Of a stretch of 41,068 nt of DNA, positions 32,785 through 41,068 are shown one piece after another; the stretch's first letter is position 1, and every line of letters begins with the position of its first letter. The DNA comes from a virus, in the IMG/VR virus record IMGVR_UViG_3300027840_000001, positions 1 through 41,068 of that record; one strand, 5' to 3'. Below the pieces are notes generated by a model that was given only the letters and a program-made list of their open reading frames with translations, searched no databases and was not told the origin of the DNA. The position numbers and the translations under genes were made by a program.

Positions 32785-33628
32785 CATAGGGGTAGTCTAT
32801 CCATCACGGGGTATGTGTTTTACCGAGACTTTTAAGGAAGTCCTAGACAATTTGGCTGATTCTAAGGCGCTGTACACGATTTATTGGTCGCATGGTAACA
32901 AATTACCAGCTTGCTTCAATAAGCCCCTACAACGGGCGTTAAAAGGCTCACACACGCATATATGGTTCGTTGAGGATGATATGGTGCTGAAAAAAGGCAT
33001 ATTGAATGAACTATTAGCTGAAGACAAGGACATCATCTCGTGCGACTACCCAATCGTTAAGGCTCCTAGCGGCACTATCCTCTACGACAAGGCAGGAGAC
33101 GCTATATTTACTGGTACTGGTTGTATGTTGGCTAAAGTAGGAGTCTTTGAGACTATGCCAATGCCAATCTTCCGAGCTGATATTCGTTGGGGTTTCAAAC
33201 AATACACCGATAAAGTTAAGTTTACTGCTGAGAACGTGGACCCAGACAAGGTATATGGTCACCACGACATAACTTTCGGACTTTATCAATACCTAAATAA
33301 CCAACCTATATCAGTTTCCAAGACCACATTATCGCAACGTAAGCTCAAGAAAAGGGGTGAAAACGGCAATAACATAGGAACGGATACCATAGAATTATTC
33401 GATGATTACCGTAAAATTAACTACTACATGGTCGAGGTAGAGCCTGAAAAGGATGAGAGATTTGTAACAGTTTATATTGACAAGAAACCTGTATGGGTAA
33501 CTCCAGAGCAGGCTAAACGGTTGGGACAGTTTGATAGCGTCTCACCAACGATATTTGAAAAGGGACATATCATAGTAGATTTAAATAATAATAAGATAGC
33601 CCGAAAGGCTTTAAGGAGAAAGAAATGA
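32771..33628 (+). CDS. GT-A-type glycosyltransferase, copy 2
   Basis: 285 residues. IGVVYPSRGM (6-15), ACFNKPLQRAL, IWFVEDDMVL (E68-D69-D70), SCDYPIV, FTGTGCMLA, and YGHHDITFGLYQYL, in the same order as in copy 1. It overlaps copy 1 by 14 nt and the epimerase gene by 4 nt. A tandem duplication followed by divergence is likely; the two may add successive sugars. Confidence 0.65.
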   Translation: MSSYNIGVVYPSRGMCFTETFKEVLDNLADSKALYTIYWSHGNKLPACFNKPLQRALKGSHTHIWFVEDDMVLKKGILNELLAEDKDIISCDYPIVKAPSGTILYDKAGDAIFTGTGCMLAKVGVFETMPMPIFRADIRWGFKQYTDKVKFTAENVDPDKVYGHHDITFGLYQYLNNQPISVSKTTLSQRKLKKRGENGNNIGTDTIELFDDYRKINYYMVEVEPEKDERFVTVYIDKKPVWVTPEQAKRLGQFDSVSPTIFEKGHIIVDLNNNKIARKALRRKK

Positions 33629-34638
33629 AAAGACTATTATTAACAGGGGCGGGAGGATTCTGTGGGGGCCACTTCGTCGATCACTACCTAGTCAACACTG
33701 ACTGGGAATTAGTATGCCTAGATAGTTGGGCACATAAAGGTATCCCAGAACGAATCTTGGATAGCGAACACTATCAGAATAATAAAGAACGTGTGACTGT
33801 ATTTACACACGACCTAACAGCACCAATCTCCCAAGTCTTGATAGATAGGATAGGACATATTGATTATATTGTCAACCTAGCCAGTTTGTCCCATGTTGAT
33901 ACATCAATTGATAGCCCAGGTCCATTTATTAAAAACAATGTTGATTTGGTAATAAATATGCTAGAACTAGCTCGTAAGATTAAACCAGAGAAGTTCATTC
34001 AGTTCTCAACAGATGAAGTCTACGGACCGATGCTAGACGATAGACCACACCCAGAATGGGACCCAATTATACCATCAAACCCATATTCAGCAAGTAAAGC
34101 AGCACAAGAAGCGATTGCTATATCTTACTGGAGAACATACTCGGTACCGGTTATCATCACCAACACAATGAACATTATCGGCGAAAAACAAGACGGCGAG
34201 AAGTACCTACCAAAGATTGTCCGCAACGTATTAGACGGAACTTCACTAACTGTACATGCTAAAGACGGTGTAGCTGGATCTAGGTTCTATCTACACGCTC
34301 GTAATGCTGCTGATGCTGTGATGTTTATCTTGAATAATATCACGCCACCATTATTCCCAGATGTCAATGAACCAGAACGATTTAACGTCGTATCTGATAA
34401 TGAGTTGAACAACCTAGAGTTCGCAAAGATTGTCGCTGACTTAATGGGCAAAGAACTTAAATACGAGTTCATAGATGTCCACACAGTTCGCCCAGGACAC
34501 GACCCTAAGTACGGACTTACAGGACAGAAACTCAAAGACGCTGGTTATAACTATCCGGTATCGTTTGAAGCCAGTTTACGACAGACAATAGATTGGATGA
34601 CTAAACCAGAGAATAAGAGATTTATCGAGGCTCTATGA
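33625..34638 (+). CDS. NAD-dependent epimerase/dehydratase, dTDP-glucose 4,6-dehydratase-like
   Basis: 337 residues, extended SDR fold. The NAD site is TGAGGFCGG (G8, G11, G14); active-site TDE in STDEVYG (T129-D130-E131) and YSASK (Y154, K158) are hallmarks of the RmlB class of 4,6-dehydratases, which convert an NDP-hexose to the 4-keto-6-deoxy form. HTVRPGHDPKYGL also fits. The presence of TDE favours the dehydratase over a plain epimerase. Overlaps its neighbours by 4 nt on both sides. Confidence 0.85.
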   Translation: MKRLLLTGAGGFCGGHFVDHYLVNTDWELVCLDSWAHKGIPERILDSEHYQNNKERVTVFTHDLTAPISQVLIDRIGHIDYIVNLASLSHVDTSIDSPGPFIKNNVDLVINMLELARKIKPEKFIQFSTDEVYGPMLDDRPHPEWDPIIPSNPYSASKAAQEAIAISYWRTYSVPVIITNTMNIIGEKQDGEKYLPKIVRNVLDGTSLTVHAKDGVAGSRFYLHARNAADAVMFILNNITPPLFPDVNEPERFNVVSDNELNNLEFAKIVADLMGKELKYEFIDVHTVRPGHDPKYGLTGQKLKDAGYNYPVSFEASLRQTIDWMTKPENKRFIEAL

Positions 34639-35504
34639 CCTATTCGATAGTAGGTGGAGGACTGGCAGGGGCGACAATAGCCGCCCTCTTGCCAGATTCA
34701 GTAATATACGAGAAAGACCGAGTAGGTGGACTCTGTATCGATAACAAGAACTACCAAGAGTTTGTTCACATATTACACACAGACTACGAAGATGTTTGGA
34801 AGTTTGTTAATAACCACACGACAGTTATGCCCCACACCACAAGACTATTATCATACGTTAATGGTGAACTCAAACAGTGGCCAGTAAAAGAGATGACTGA
34901 CCAAGTAATCAAAGAGCAGATGGACGGATACAACAAGAAGATGTGGTTACGAGAAGTTCCTAAAGAAGCTCTTGCGCGCGTGATAACATCAGAGGACGGA
35001 CTCATATTCCACGAGAAGTATCAAGGTGTTCCAGACTTTAAGAGATTATTTCAAAACCTTACAAGATACACAGATGTTATCAAGAAAGACGTTAGAGACG
35101 GAGATGTTAAGGGTAAGATTATCCTAACAGGTGCTATTGACGAATACTTTAACTACTGCTTTGGTAAGTTACCATATAGAGGTATGCAAGCTGTTCACTA
35201 TCTGTCAGAGACTAGCTTACCAGCTGACTTCGTTACATTCTCAGATGAACTGATACCATTCCAGAGACTTGTAGATTACGGACGACTAGGTTATGAAGGA
35301 ACGTGGATAGGCGTAGAGAGTGCTTGCGATGCTATACATTACCCAATACGAGACGATGAGAGTGAAAAGATTTACGCCAAGTATAAGAAACTAGCCGACG
35401 AAAAAGGTATCCTACTATGCGGTAGGTTAGCTAACTTTAAGTATCAAGACATGGACGATGTGATGAGAGACGCTATTGACTTAGTGAGGTCATTAAATGA
35501 GTAG
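34635..35504 (+). CDS. glf: UDP-galactopyranose mutase-like flavoprotein
   Basis: 289 residues. GGGLAGATIA (7-16) and YEKDRVGGLC (25-34) bind FAD. FVHILHTDYEDVWKFVN, LTGAIDEYFNYCFGKLPYRGMQ (in parts) and CGRLANFKYQDMDD near the end match the Glf family signatures (usual GPIDEYFDYRFGKLEYR; GRLGTYRYLDMD). Family members convert UDP-Galp to UDP-Galf. At 289 residues it is about 80 shorter than most bacterial enzymes, with the mobile-loop region condensed. Galactofuranose is absent from many hosts, so phage-supplied substrate for the neighbouring transferases is a reasonable inference. Confidence 0.8.
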   Translation: MTYSIVGGGLAGATIAALLPDSVIYEKDRVGGLCIDNKNYQEFVHILHTDYEDVWKFVNNHTTVMPHTTRLLSYVNGELKQWPVKEMTDQVIKEQMDGYNKKMWLREVPKEALARVITSEDGLIFHEKYQGVPDFKRLFQNLTRYTDVIKKDVRDGDVKGKIILTGAIDEYFNYCFGKLPYRGMQAVHYLSETSLPADFVTFSDELIPFQRLVDYGRLGYEGTWIGVESACDAIHYPIRDDESEKIYAKYKKLADEKGILLCGRLANFKYQDMDDVMRDAIDLVRSLNE

Positions 35505-36207
35505 AGCTATATTCACTCTTCAACACAACGAGCAATACTATTTGCCGAAGTGGATTAAGTATTATAGGCAGTTCTTTGCGCCTAGTGATATATACATACT
35601 ATCACATAATTGTTCTGGTATTACTAATGACATCTTACAGGACGCAGAAGACGACGGAATTAATGTCCACGAACTTGCGACTGATGAGATATTTAACCAT
35701 GACTGGCTCTTGAATACGATACAGGGTTTCCAACGAGAACTACTAGAAAGATACGATTATGTAGTGTTCACAGATTGTGATGAGTTCCTGTGTCCTACAG
35801 ACTGTACGCTAGGTGAGTTCTTAGATAAAGCTACCGACGAAGCATATCGAGCAAACGGAATTGACGTTATAGAAAATAAGATGTACTACTCGTGGGGGTT
35901 CAGCAAGACCTTGATAAGTCGGATACCACTGATGTGGGTTCACGGCTATCATACATCAGTTCCAGAGTTTCAAATAACACCTAATCTAAATCTGTATCAT
36001 ATCCACAAACTCAACTATCAAGAGGCGTTGGAACGCAACCTACGACTATCTCAAGAGAAGTGGGACGCACACGCTGTCGCCAATGCACTAAGTATCCAGA
36101 ACCAGATAGCCAATGAAGAAGATTTTAGGAAGATGTTCTGGGACACAGGAGAACTTATTGAGCAAGATGACACACTTAAGAGGTTATTAGATGTTATCGG
36201 TGATTAG
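35497..36207 (+). CDS. Glycosyltransferase (GT2_4/GT92-like)
   Basis: 236 residues. RAIFTLQHNEQYYLPKWIKYY (3-23), IYILSHNCSG, then YDYVVFTDCDEFLCP with the DxD D93/D95, and LYHIHKLNYQEA. This is the layout of Glyco_tranf_2_4-type enzymes. It overlaps the mutase gene by 8 nt and the next gene by 17 nt. Donor may be the Galf or deoxysugar made by the two enzymes upstream; this is inferred from gene order. Confidence 0.7.
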   Translation: MSRAIFTLQHNEQYYLPKWIKYYRQFFAPSDIYILSHNCSGITNDILQDAEDDGINVHELATDEIFNHDWLLNTIQGFQRELLERYDYVVFTDCDEFLCPTDCTLGEFLDKATDEAYRANGIDVIENKMYYSWGFSKTLISRIPLMWVHGYHTSVPEFQITPNLNLYHIHKLNYQEALERNLRLSQEKWDAHAVANALSIQNQIANEEDFRKMFWDTGELIEQDDTLKRLLDVIGD

Positions 36208-36820
36208 TGCCTACTATCAGAATGAGGAAATGACCGAGCAGTTCTTAGACAATCTGTTACCATTAGATGCTGAAGTTATACTTGTAAATGCTGGTAGCAA
36301 ACCAATCGTGCGAGAGGGTGTTCGCAGGATAGATCTACCAGAGAATGTAAGTTTCTCCAACTCAATGAACGCAGGACTCAAAGAGGCTAAGGGCGATTAC
36401 GTCTGTATTATTGGTAACGATGTATTTCCACCAAAGGGTTGGTTGAACAGGTTAGCCTCAGTAGCTATACAGACAGGGGCGTTTATCGTATCTCCAGCTA
36501 ATAACCAGAGAGGTGTTGACCTATATGAACCAGTATTTATCAGGGAGGAATTGTACCATACAGCATTCTTCCCTGCTATATGTTGGTTGATTAGTCGAGA
36601 GTGCCTAGATAAAGTCGGACTGTTTGACGAGAGATACATCGGTGGAACGTATGAAGATAACGACTACGCCCTACGAGTCAATATTATGGGCGGTAAGATA
36701 ATAGTTGATAACTCAGTTGTAGTGAACCACCTTGAGAGCCAGACTATGAAACTACTAGGTGACTTGAACGAGATTATGGAACGCAACGCAAAGATACATC
36801 AAGGCAAGTGGTTGTATTAA
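36191..36820 (+). CDS. Family 2 glycosyltransferase (rhamnosyl-/Galf-transferase-like)
   Basis: 209 residues. VISAYYQNEEMTEQFLDNL, VNAGSKP, FSNSMNAGLKEAKGDYVCIIGND (the D of GND replaces DxD), and the typical CLDKVGLFDERYIGGTYEDNDYALR with the ED catalytic region. This is the GT2 group containing rhamnosyl- and galactofuranosyl-transferases. It is the last gene of the cassette, and the next unit starts 28 nt later with its own promoter. Confidence 0.75.
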   Translation: MLSVISAYYQNEEMTEQFLDNLLPLDAEVILVNAGSKPIVREGVRRIDLPENVSFSNSMNAGLKEAKGDYVCIIGNDVFPPKGWLNRLASVAIQTGAFIVSPANNQRGVDLYEPVFIREELYHTAFFPAICWLISRECLDKVGLFDERYIGGTYEDNDYALRVNIMGGKIIVDNSVVVNHLESQTMKLLGDLNEIMERNAKIHQGKWLY

Positions 36821-36841
36821 ATTAAGAAAGTACTGTAATAT
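36812..36841 (+). promoter_or_regulatory. Promoter with -10 six nt before ATG
   Basis: TTGTAT (36812-36817), 18-nt spacer, TAATAT (36836-36841), then TAGAGT and the ATG at 36848. Same layout as at 26097 and 40065; leaderless message expected. Confidence 0.6.
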
Positions 36842-36847
36842 TAGAGT

Positions 36848-37909
36848 ATGAATCCAAATGATTTCCTAACAGAGAACGAATCAATAAACGAGGCGAAGAA
36901 TAAGGACCTACAAGATAGGACCAAGCGTCAAGAACATAAAAACGAGATTTCTCAGGTGTTAAATAACATCTCGGCTGTCGGACAGATAGTATCTAATGCA
37001 ATAGACAAAAAGTCAAATGATGTTAAGGTATTGAACTTCCCTACATCTATCAAGACTCCTGATGTAGAGCGATTAGTCCTAGAGATTAAGGCCCTACGAG
37101 ATGAGAGTAAAGTCAAGGAACCAAAGGATACTACAACTCACGACCTACTCGGTAAGCTACTTACCTCTATACAGGCACTACCTACGAGTATGCCAGAGTC
37201 CAAGGAGTTCCCTAGTGAGTTTACTGTTAAGAACCAGAAAGACTACGACGCTAAACTAGATGCCGTCGTTAGTGCTGTCCAAGCAATTAAGATGGACTTC
37301 CAGCCAAACATCACAGTTAAACCTGCTGACGTAAAAGTCAAAGAAACAGACCTATCGTTATTAGAAAAGAAACTAGACATTCTTACAAGTGCAGTCAAGG
37401 CTATCTCAATCGTCGTACCAGAACAAGACGACAGCGAATTACTTAAACGCATATCGGCTACAACAAAGGCTATCAACAGCCTATCGTTCCCAGTACCAAA
37501 CTATATCCTACCATTTAAGAAAGCTGACGGATCTGCTACTCAAGCCCTAGTAGATGATGACGGTAAACTAAATGTTGATATAGATATGGCTACCGAGGGA
37601 CTTGCCACAACAGCTAAGCAGGATACTCAGATAACTTCACTAGACAATATACTAGCTGAACTTGTGCAAAAGACCGAGGCTACTCAGAACCAACAGGTAG
37701 AGTTAATCAACGCTATACGAGTATTGATGCAAGCAACAGTAAATCCTCCATACCTTGATAAATCAGCTAACCAGACACGCTCACAGGTAACTGGTTCACT
37801 TACAACCCTTACAAACCTTACTAATATGGGTGCTTGGTCAGGCACTCAGTTATCATATACAGCCAGTCAAAACACATGGTCAAATATGTGTAGAAGTTTA
37901 ATAACATAA
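36848..37909 (+). CDS. Helical/coiled-coil virion protein, putative
   Basis: 353 residues. Charged helices dominate (NESINEAKNKDLQDRTKRQE; LEKKLDILTSAVKAIS), and the segment IVPEQDDSELLKRISATTKAIN continues the coil. From about 215 (VPNYILPFKKADGSATQALVDDDGKL) it becomes beta-rich, and the final part (SGTQLSYTASQN) looks like a small domain. The pattern suits a rod-like structural or tail-fibre-attachment protein. No sign of an enzyme. Followed by two more virion-type genes. Confidence 0.55.
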   Translation: MNPNDFLTENESINEAKNKDLQDRTKRQEHKNEISQVLNNISAVGQIVSNAIDKKSNDVKVLNFPTSIKTPDVERLVLEIKALRDESKVKEPKDTTTHDLLGKLLTSIQALPTSMPESKEFPSEFTVKNQKDYDAKLDAVVSAVQAIKMDFQPNITVKPADVKVKETDLSLLEKKLDILTSAVKAISIVVPEQDDSELLKRISATTKAINSLSFPVPNYILPFKKADGSATQALVDDDGKLNVDIDMATEGLATTAKQDTQITSLDNILAELVQKTEATQNQQVELINAIRVLMQATVNPPYLDKSANQTRSQVTGSLTTLTNLTNMGAWSGTQLSYTASQNTWSNMCRSLIT

Positions 37910-37918
37910 AGGAGTATC

Positions 37919-39535
37919 ATGGCAAACAACTTTAAAAAAGTAATAGACAGACAAATGTGGGTGCAAGTAGCACCAGCACCTAATGCACACGCAGCAGGTG
38001 GAAGTATCGCAACTGATTTAAGGAATGATATATCGCGTAATCCCTTTATCTATCAGATAGCATCAGCAACAGTCTTAAATAGATATAACTTCGTCACTAA
38101 GTCGTGGAACTTCGTGCAATCACCAGCACTAGGTGGAACATTCGGTGCGGGAACTGGTATCGTGTTCGTACCATCTCTTGGTCTTATAGGTAATATCGGC
38201 GTAGGCTCAAGCACAACATCAGTAGTGACCTCTACTACCATAACTGCAGTTGGCGTAAATATGCTCGCTAATCGCGGTGGCTCAGGCGACTACGGATTTA
38301 AGGTGAGGATAAATGGTAAATCGGCAGGTGGCTCAGGTAAAGTAGAAGAGCGTTGGATAATTGCTAACACTGGTGGTACTACCCCGACCCTTACATTAGA
38401 CACTCCTCTTACATTCACACCAGCTAGTGGCGATACGTATGAAATACTAGCGGGTCGTATTCTTATGTTAAATGCAGGTGCTCTAGCAGCGACTTCATTT
38501 AGATCAATAGAACTATCAACTAATACTCTTACTTCGCTAACTAATACAAACCTACCTTCAACAGTTGCGACTGACTTCTCAGGCATAGCCCTAGATGAAC
38601 AATACGTCCCCTATGACAGACAGCCAGGCGAGGGATTCATTGTCGGTGCTGGGACTTACGACGCAAGTAACCCAAAGGACTGTCTAGTCGCTACAGCAAG
38701 CGCTGCTGCAACAATAACAGGTCAAGCAAGCGGTGGTGATGCTAGTGTATTAGAAAACGAATACCGAAACTTCCAAATAAGAATCGTAGAAGATACTGCC
38801 GCACCAACCGCAGTAGGACAACGAAGTATCATCAAATCACATACAGCAGGTGAAAGTCCTGTCTACACAATGGGAACTAACTGGGGAGTTCAACCAAGTG
38901 CAACAGCTAAGTTCGTGATTGAATATCCTAATCTACTTCTTGTATGGTCAAGTGCTACCGCAGTAACTTACACATATAATTATGGTCCAGCTACGATAAA
39001 CAACGGAACTAACTCAATCACGGCAGGTGCTTGGCACGTTACTTACTTCGGAAACAGAGGTGGTAATATGGGTGCTGGTTGCACAACCTTTGCATCATTT
39101 GGTATCCAACCAGACGCAGCCAAGAACTCACGACACTCGTTTATATTCTCATTTAGAGGTGGTGCGGCATCAACACTTGACCTACTAGATATAGCTGGTG
39201 GTGCAGCAGGATTATGGTCAAATGCAATCGTATATGATGGTGCAGTTACTCTAACTACAGGTTCGTGTGGTAAATACGCACCATTTGATAACGAGGGTAA
39301 GTTCGGATACTTAGACTCTTATACCGCTTCGGCAGTAAACCAGATATACAGGTTTGACGTAAAGAATAGAGTATTAGCCCCATTCACACCTACAGATTGG
39401 ATACAGTCAGGAACAGCAGCCGCAGGTGATAGGATAGCATCTTTCTGTGCGATAGATGGAAGCGATAAATATACAGTACTTTACTTACTTGCTCACACAT
39501 CAACTGTAGGTCAAGAACTGATAGTGCAGGTATAA
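37919..39535 (+). CDS. Large beta-rich virion protein
   Basis: 538 residues, Gly/Ala/Ser/Thr-rich and beta-structured (GTGIVFVPSLGLIGNIGVG; SSTTSVVTSTTITAVGVN; TPTLTLDTPLTFTPASGDTY). Composition and length suit a head decoration or surface/tail structural protein. Propeller-like repeats are possible (WSNAIVYDGAVTLTTGSCG; GYLDSYTASAVNQIYRFD). AAAGGAGTATC gives a clear start. No enzymatic motif. Confidence 0.6.
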   Translation: MANNFKKVIDRQMWVQVAPAPNAHAAGGSIATDLRNDISRNPFIYQIASATVLNRYNFVTKSWNFVQSPALGGTFGAGTGIVFVPSLGLIGNIGVGSSTTSVVTSTTITAVGVNMLANRGGSGDYGFKVRINGKSAGGSGKVEERWIIANTGGTTPTLTLDTPLTFTPASGDTYEILAGRILMLNAGALAATSFRSIELSTNTLTSLTNTNLPSTVATDFSGIALDEQYVPYDRQPGEGFIVGAGTYDASNPKDCLVATASAAATITGQASGGDASVLENEYRNFQIRIVEDTAAPTAVGQRSIIKSHTAGESPVYTMGTNWGVQPSATAKFVIEYPNLLLVWSSATAVTYTYNYGPATINNGTNSITAGAWHVTYFGNRGGNMGAGCTTFASFGIQPDAAKNSRHSFIFSFRGGAASTLDLLDIAGGAAGLWSNAIVYDGAVTLTTGSCGKYAPFDNEGKFGYLDSYTASAVNQIYRFDVKNRVLAPFTPTDWIQSGTAAAGDRIASFCAIDGSDKYTVLYLLAHTSTVGQELIVQV

Positions 39536-39536
39536 C

Positions 39537-40064
39537 ATGGCATACCTACCTAACGAAGACGAAGCAACCAAGGCTCTAGTAATGATTGACTATGAGCATC
39601 ACGAAATCCACGAGGGAGACCACTTCGTTTACTTTGATTATGATGCTGAAGTCGATACTGCTGGACCAAAGTATTACAGGATAACAACCCCGAATACGAC
39701 TAAATGGGCACACATAATGTTTGGTTTACAATCAGAGGGTGCTGGTACTTGGCAGCTGTTTGAGAATCCAACCGTAAATGCTGCTGGGACTACTGCTGCT
39801 ACCTTTAACAATGACAGAAACTCTGCCGCTACTGCAACCCTAGTAGTAGCCTATGACGCAACTGCAACTGCTGACGGAACTCAAATTAAGGTATGGCGAA
39901 CTGGTGGCGGAACAACCGCTCCATCAAGGGCAGGGAGTGAAAGTAGGTCATCAGTAGAGTTAATCCTAAAACAGAACGAAGATTACTTCTTGAAGTTCAC
40001 ACCAGATGCAGATAACGCAAAAACCAAAGTAGAAATGCTATGGTATGAGCATACAAACAGGTAA
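39537..40064 (+). CDS. Virion structural protein
   Basis: 175 residues. YEHHEIHEGDHFVYFDYDAE (about 19-38) followed by beta strands, then TAAPSRAGSESRSSVELILKQNEDYFLKF and MLWYEHTNR. The pattern is common in podoviruses as a small protein between capsid and tail genes. It may form a decoration or head-completion part. It starts one base after the previous stop and ends just before the promoter of the adaptor gene. Confidence 0.55.
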   Translation: MAYLPNEDEATKALVMIDYEHHEIHEGDHFVYFDYDAEVDTAGPKYYRITTPNTTKWAHIMFGLQSEGAGTWQLFENPTVNAAGTTAATFNNDRNSAATATLVVAYDATATADGTQIKVWRTGGGTTAPSRAGSESRSSVELILKQNEDYFLKFTPDADNAKTKVEMLWYEHTNR

Positions 40065-40094
40065 TTGTAAAAAAGAAAGAATATAAGGTAATAT
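40065..40094 (+). promoter_or_regulatory. Promoter with -10 six nt before ATG
   Basis: TTGTAA (40065-40070), 18-nt spacer, TAATAT (40089-40094), then AATAGT and the ATG at 40101. An overlapping TATAAT (40092-40097) lies 3 nt before the ATG. No Shine-Dalgarno is present. Confidence 0.6.
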
Positions 40095-40100
40095 AATAGT

Positions 40101-40754
40101 ATGACATACAATCTTGGAACAGTCAGAGGTAGGATAGAACAGAAATTAGACGACACATCATTCGGTGTTGCTAAATTAAACCAGTTCATTAACGACGGAC
40201 AGAGAGACATATTGAACTCTCGTCGCTTTATATTCATGGAACGAGAAGCCGATGTTACTACTAATGAGGGTAGCCAGACACTACTGAATATGCCGACAGA
40301 TATGCAGACACCTCTATCACTACGGATACACACACCAGTAGGATACGCAACCTTACTACCATACCTAGAATACGAAGACTTTGACCGATCAATACCTAAC
40401 CAGAGTATATCTGGAAACACAGTCCCTAGTGCATGGAGGGTATTTAATAGGGACATCCTAGTCTATCCTAACCCAGATACCGCTTACTACTTGAAACTAA
40501 AATATATAAAAGAAGTTACTGAACTTACATTAGATGCTGATGTCCCTGAGATACCTGAGTCATTCGGTGAAGCACTTGTCCTAGCTGGATACAAACGAGC
40601 CTTAGAACATAACGATGACTTCGACCAAGCGCAGGTTGTTCAATTACAGATTGATGAGTTGACTAATAGAATGGACGACAGATACAAACGACAGGGTAGT
40701 CAGCCACATATCATGAGGACACCAAATCGGGCTGTAAGACGTAGGGGGTTCTAG
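40101..40754 (+). CDS. Head-tail adaptor protein (P22 gp4-like)
   Basis: 217 residues. LGTVRGRIEQKLDDTSFGVAKLNQFINDGQRDIL is the N-terminal helix pattern of P22 gp4-type and podovirus adaptor proteins; the middle has VPSAWRVFNRDILVYPNPDTAYYLKLKYIKE, and IPESFGEALVLAGYKRALEHNDD fits the helical bundle. The C-terminus is very basic (MRTPNRAVRRRGF). The protein would ring the portal and receive the tail hub, whose ATG follows immediately. Confidence 0.8.
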   Translation: MTYNLGTVRGRIEQKLDDTSFGVAKLNQFINDGQRDILNSRRFIFMEREADVTTNEGSQTLLNMPTDMQTPLSLRIHTPVGYATLLPYLEYEDFDRSIPNQSISGNTVPSAWRVFNRDILVYPNPDTAYYLKLKYIKEVTELTLDADVPEIPESFGEALVLAGYKRALEHNDDFDQAQVVQLQIDELTNRMDDRYKRQGSQPHIMRTPNRAVRRRGF

Positions 40755-41068
40755 ATGGTCTCGCGATTTGGACCTAACCGAACCTTTATCCCAACAAAGG
40801 GTAGTGCTCTTAAAGAGGATAACTTCTTCACTATGGGTGGTCTTAACTTACTCGTACCAGATGAACTATTGAAAGACAATGAGAGTCCTTATGGGCGTAA
40901 CTTCCGTGTATTCAAAGAACAGACTGATGAATCTAGAGTTGCTATATCTAAGAGAGATGGACACACCTTTTATTCAGTCCCAGTAGGTGAAGCAGACGCA
41001 GGACATAACCACGACACGACTGAAGCGGCAGATAACGCTATCACGATACTAAAGTGGTTCTCGCAACC
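40755..41068 (+). CDS. Tail hub/nozzle protein, 5' part (continues at 1-1784)
   Basis: First 104 complete codons of the 656-residue hub protein. The ATG follows the adaptor stop directly, with AGGGGG 7 nt upstream. The N-terminus has TMGGLNLLVPDELLKDNESP, a segment shared by many such tail proteins as attachment to the adaptor ring. The gene runs off the window within the 127-bp repeat and resumes at position 128. Confidence 0.85.
   Translation, partial: MVSRFGPNRTFIPTKGSALKEDNFFTMGGLNLLVPDELLKDNESPYGRNFRVFKEQTDESRVAISKRDGHTFYSVPVGEADAGHNHDTTEAADNAITILKWFSQ
40942..41068. repeat. Right copy of the 127-bp terminal direct repeat
   Basis: Identical to 1-127. See the left copy for interpretation as assembly overlap of a circular map. 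Confidence 0.95.

Overview
The window is the complete genome of a tailed bacteriophage, opened at an arbitrary point. Its first 127 bases (1-127) recur exactly as its last 127 bases (40942-41068), so the molecule closes into a circle of 40,941 bp. The gene cut by the opening (40755 to end, then 1-1784) reads through the joint in frame. The gene set is that of a short-tailed (podovirus-like) phage: small and large terminase, P22/N4-type portal, scaffold, HK97-fold capsid, head-tail adaptor, beta-propeller tail hub, collagen-like fibre, and a 1210-residue internal protein with an LPD38-like region. I see no tape measure, tail sheath, integrase, DNA or RNA polymerase, or tRNA. TAA, TAG and TGA all end genes, so the code is standard. 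Lysis uses an amidase and a small holin with no o-spanin lipoprotein, which suggests a monoderm (Gram-positive or Patescibacteria-like) host. The host cannot be named from the sequence.

Layout. (A) 23804-31657, rightward: small terminase, a 550-bp non-coding control region, winged-helix replication protein, two small proteins, large terminase, portal, scaffold, capsid, then a terminator. (B) 31713-36820: a cassette with its own consensus promoter, holding a small coiled-coil protein, two paralogous glycosyltransferases, a dTDP-glucose 4,6-dehydratase-like enzyme, a short UDP-galactopyranose mutase and two more glycosyltransferases. (C) 36848 through the circle joint to 12800: virion and tail genes, a further glycosyltransferase, internal proteins, then lysis genes. 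(D) 12841-16885, rightward: a compact, highly self-complementary putative RNA, then a nucleotide/phosphoesterase operon (two metallophosphoesterases, a HAD-like protein, a DUF5664-like protein, microproteins). (E) 16869-23518, leftward: many microproteins, a membrane anchor and lysozyme-like gene pair, a Cas4-like nuclease, an SSB-like protein, a mini cytosine methyltransferase and an HNH nuclease. The divergent region 23519-23803 separates E from A and carries opposing promoters, a DnaA box and a structured leader.

The most interesting items are: (1) a probable -1 programmed frameshift (T TTA AAA, 7-nt spacer, hairpin) that would fuse a membrane anchor to a lytic transglycosylase domain that otherwise lacks an export signal; (2) the compact putative RNA at 12896-13007 with an 11-bp closing stem; (3) the sugar cassette with phage-encoded galactofuranose-type chemistry; and (4) two start modes: -10 boxes about 6 nt before the ATG of several virion genes (leaderless messages), and a repeated AACGGGG leader before first genes of other units. 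All functional statements rest on motif recognition by eye; no database search was run.
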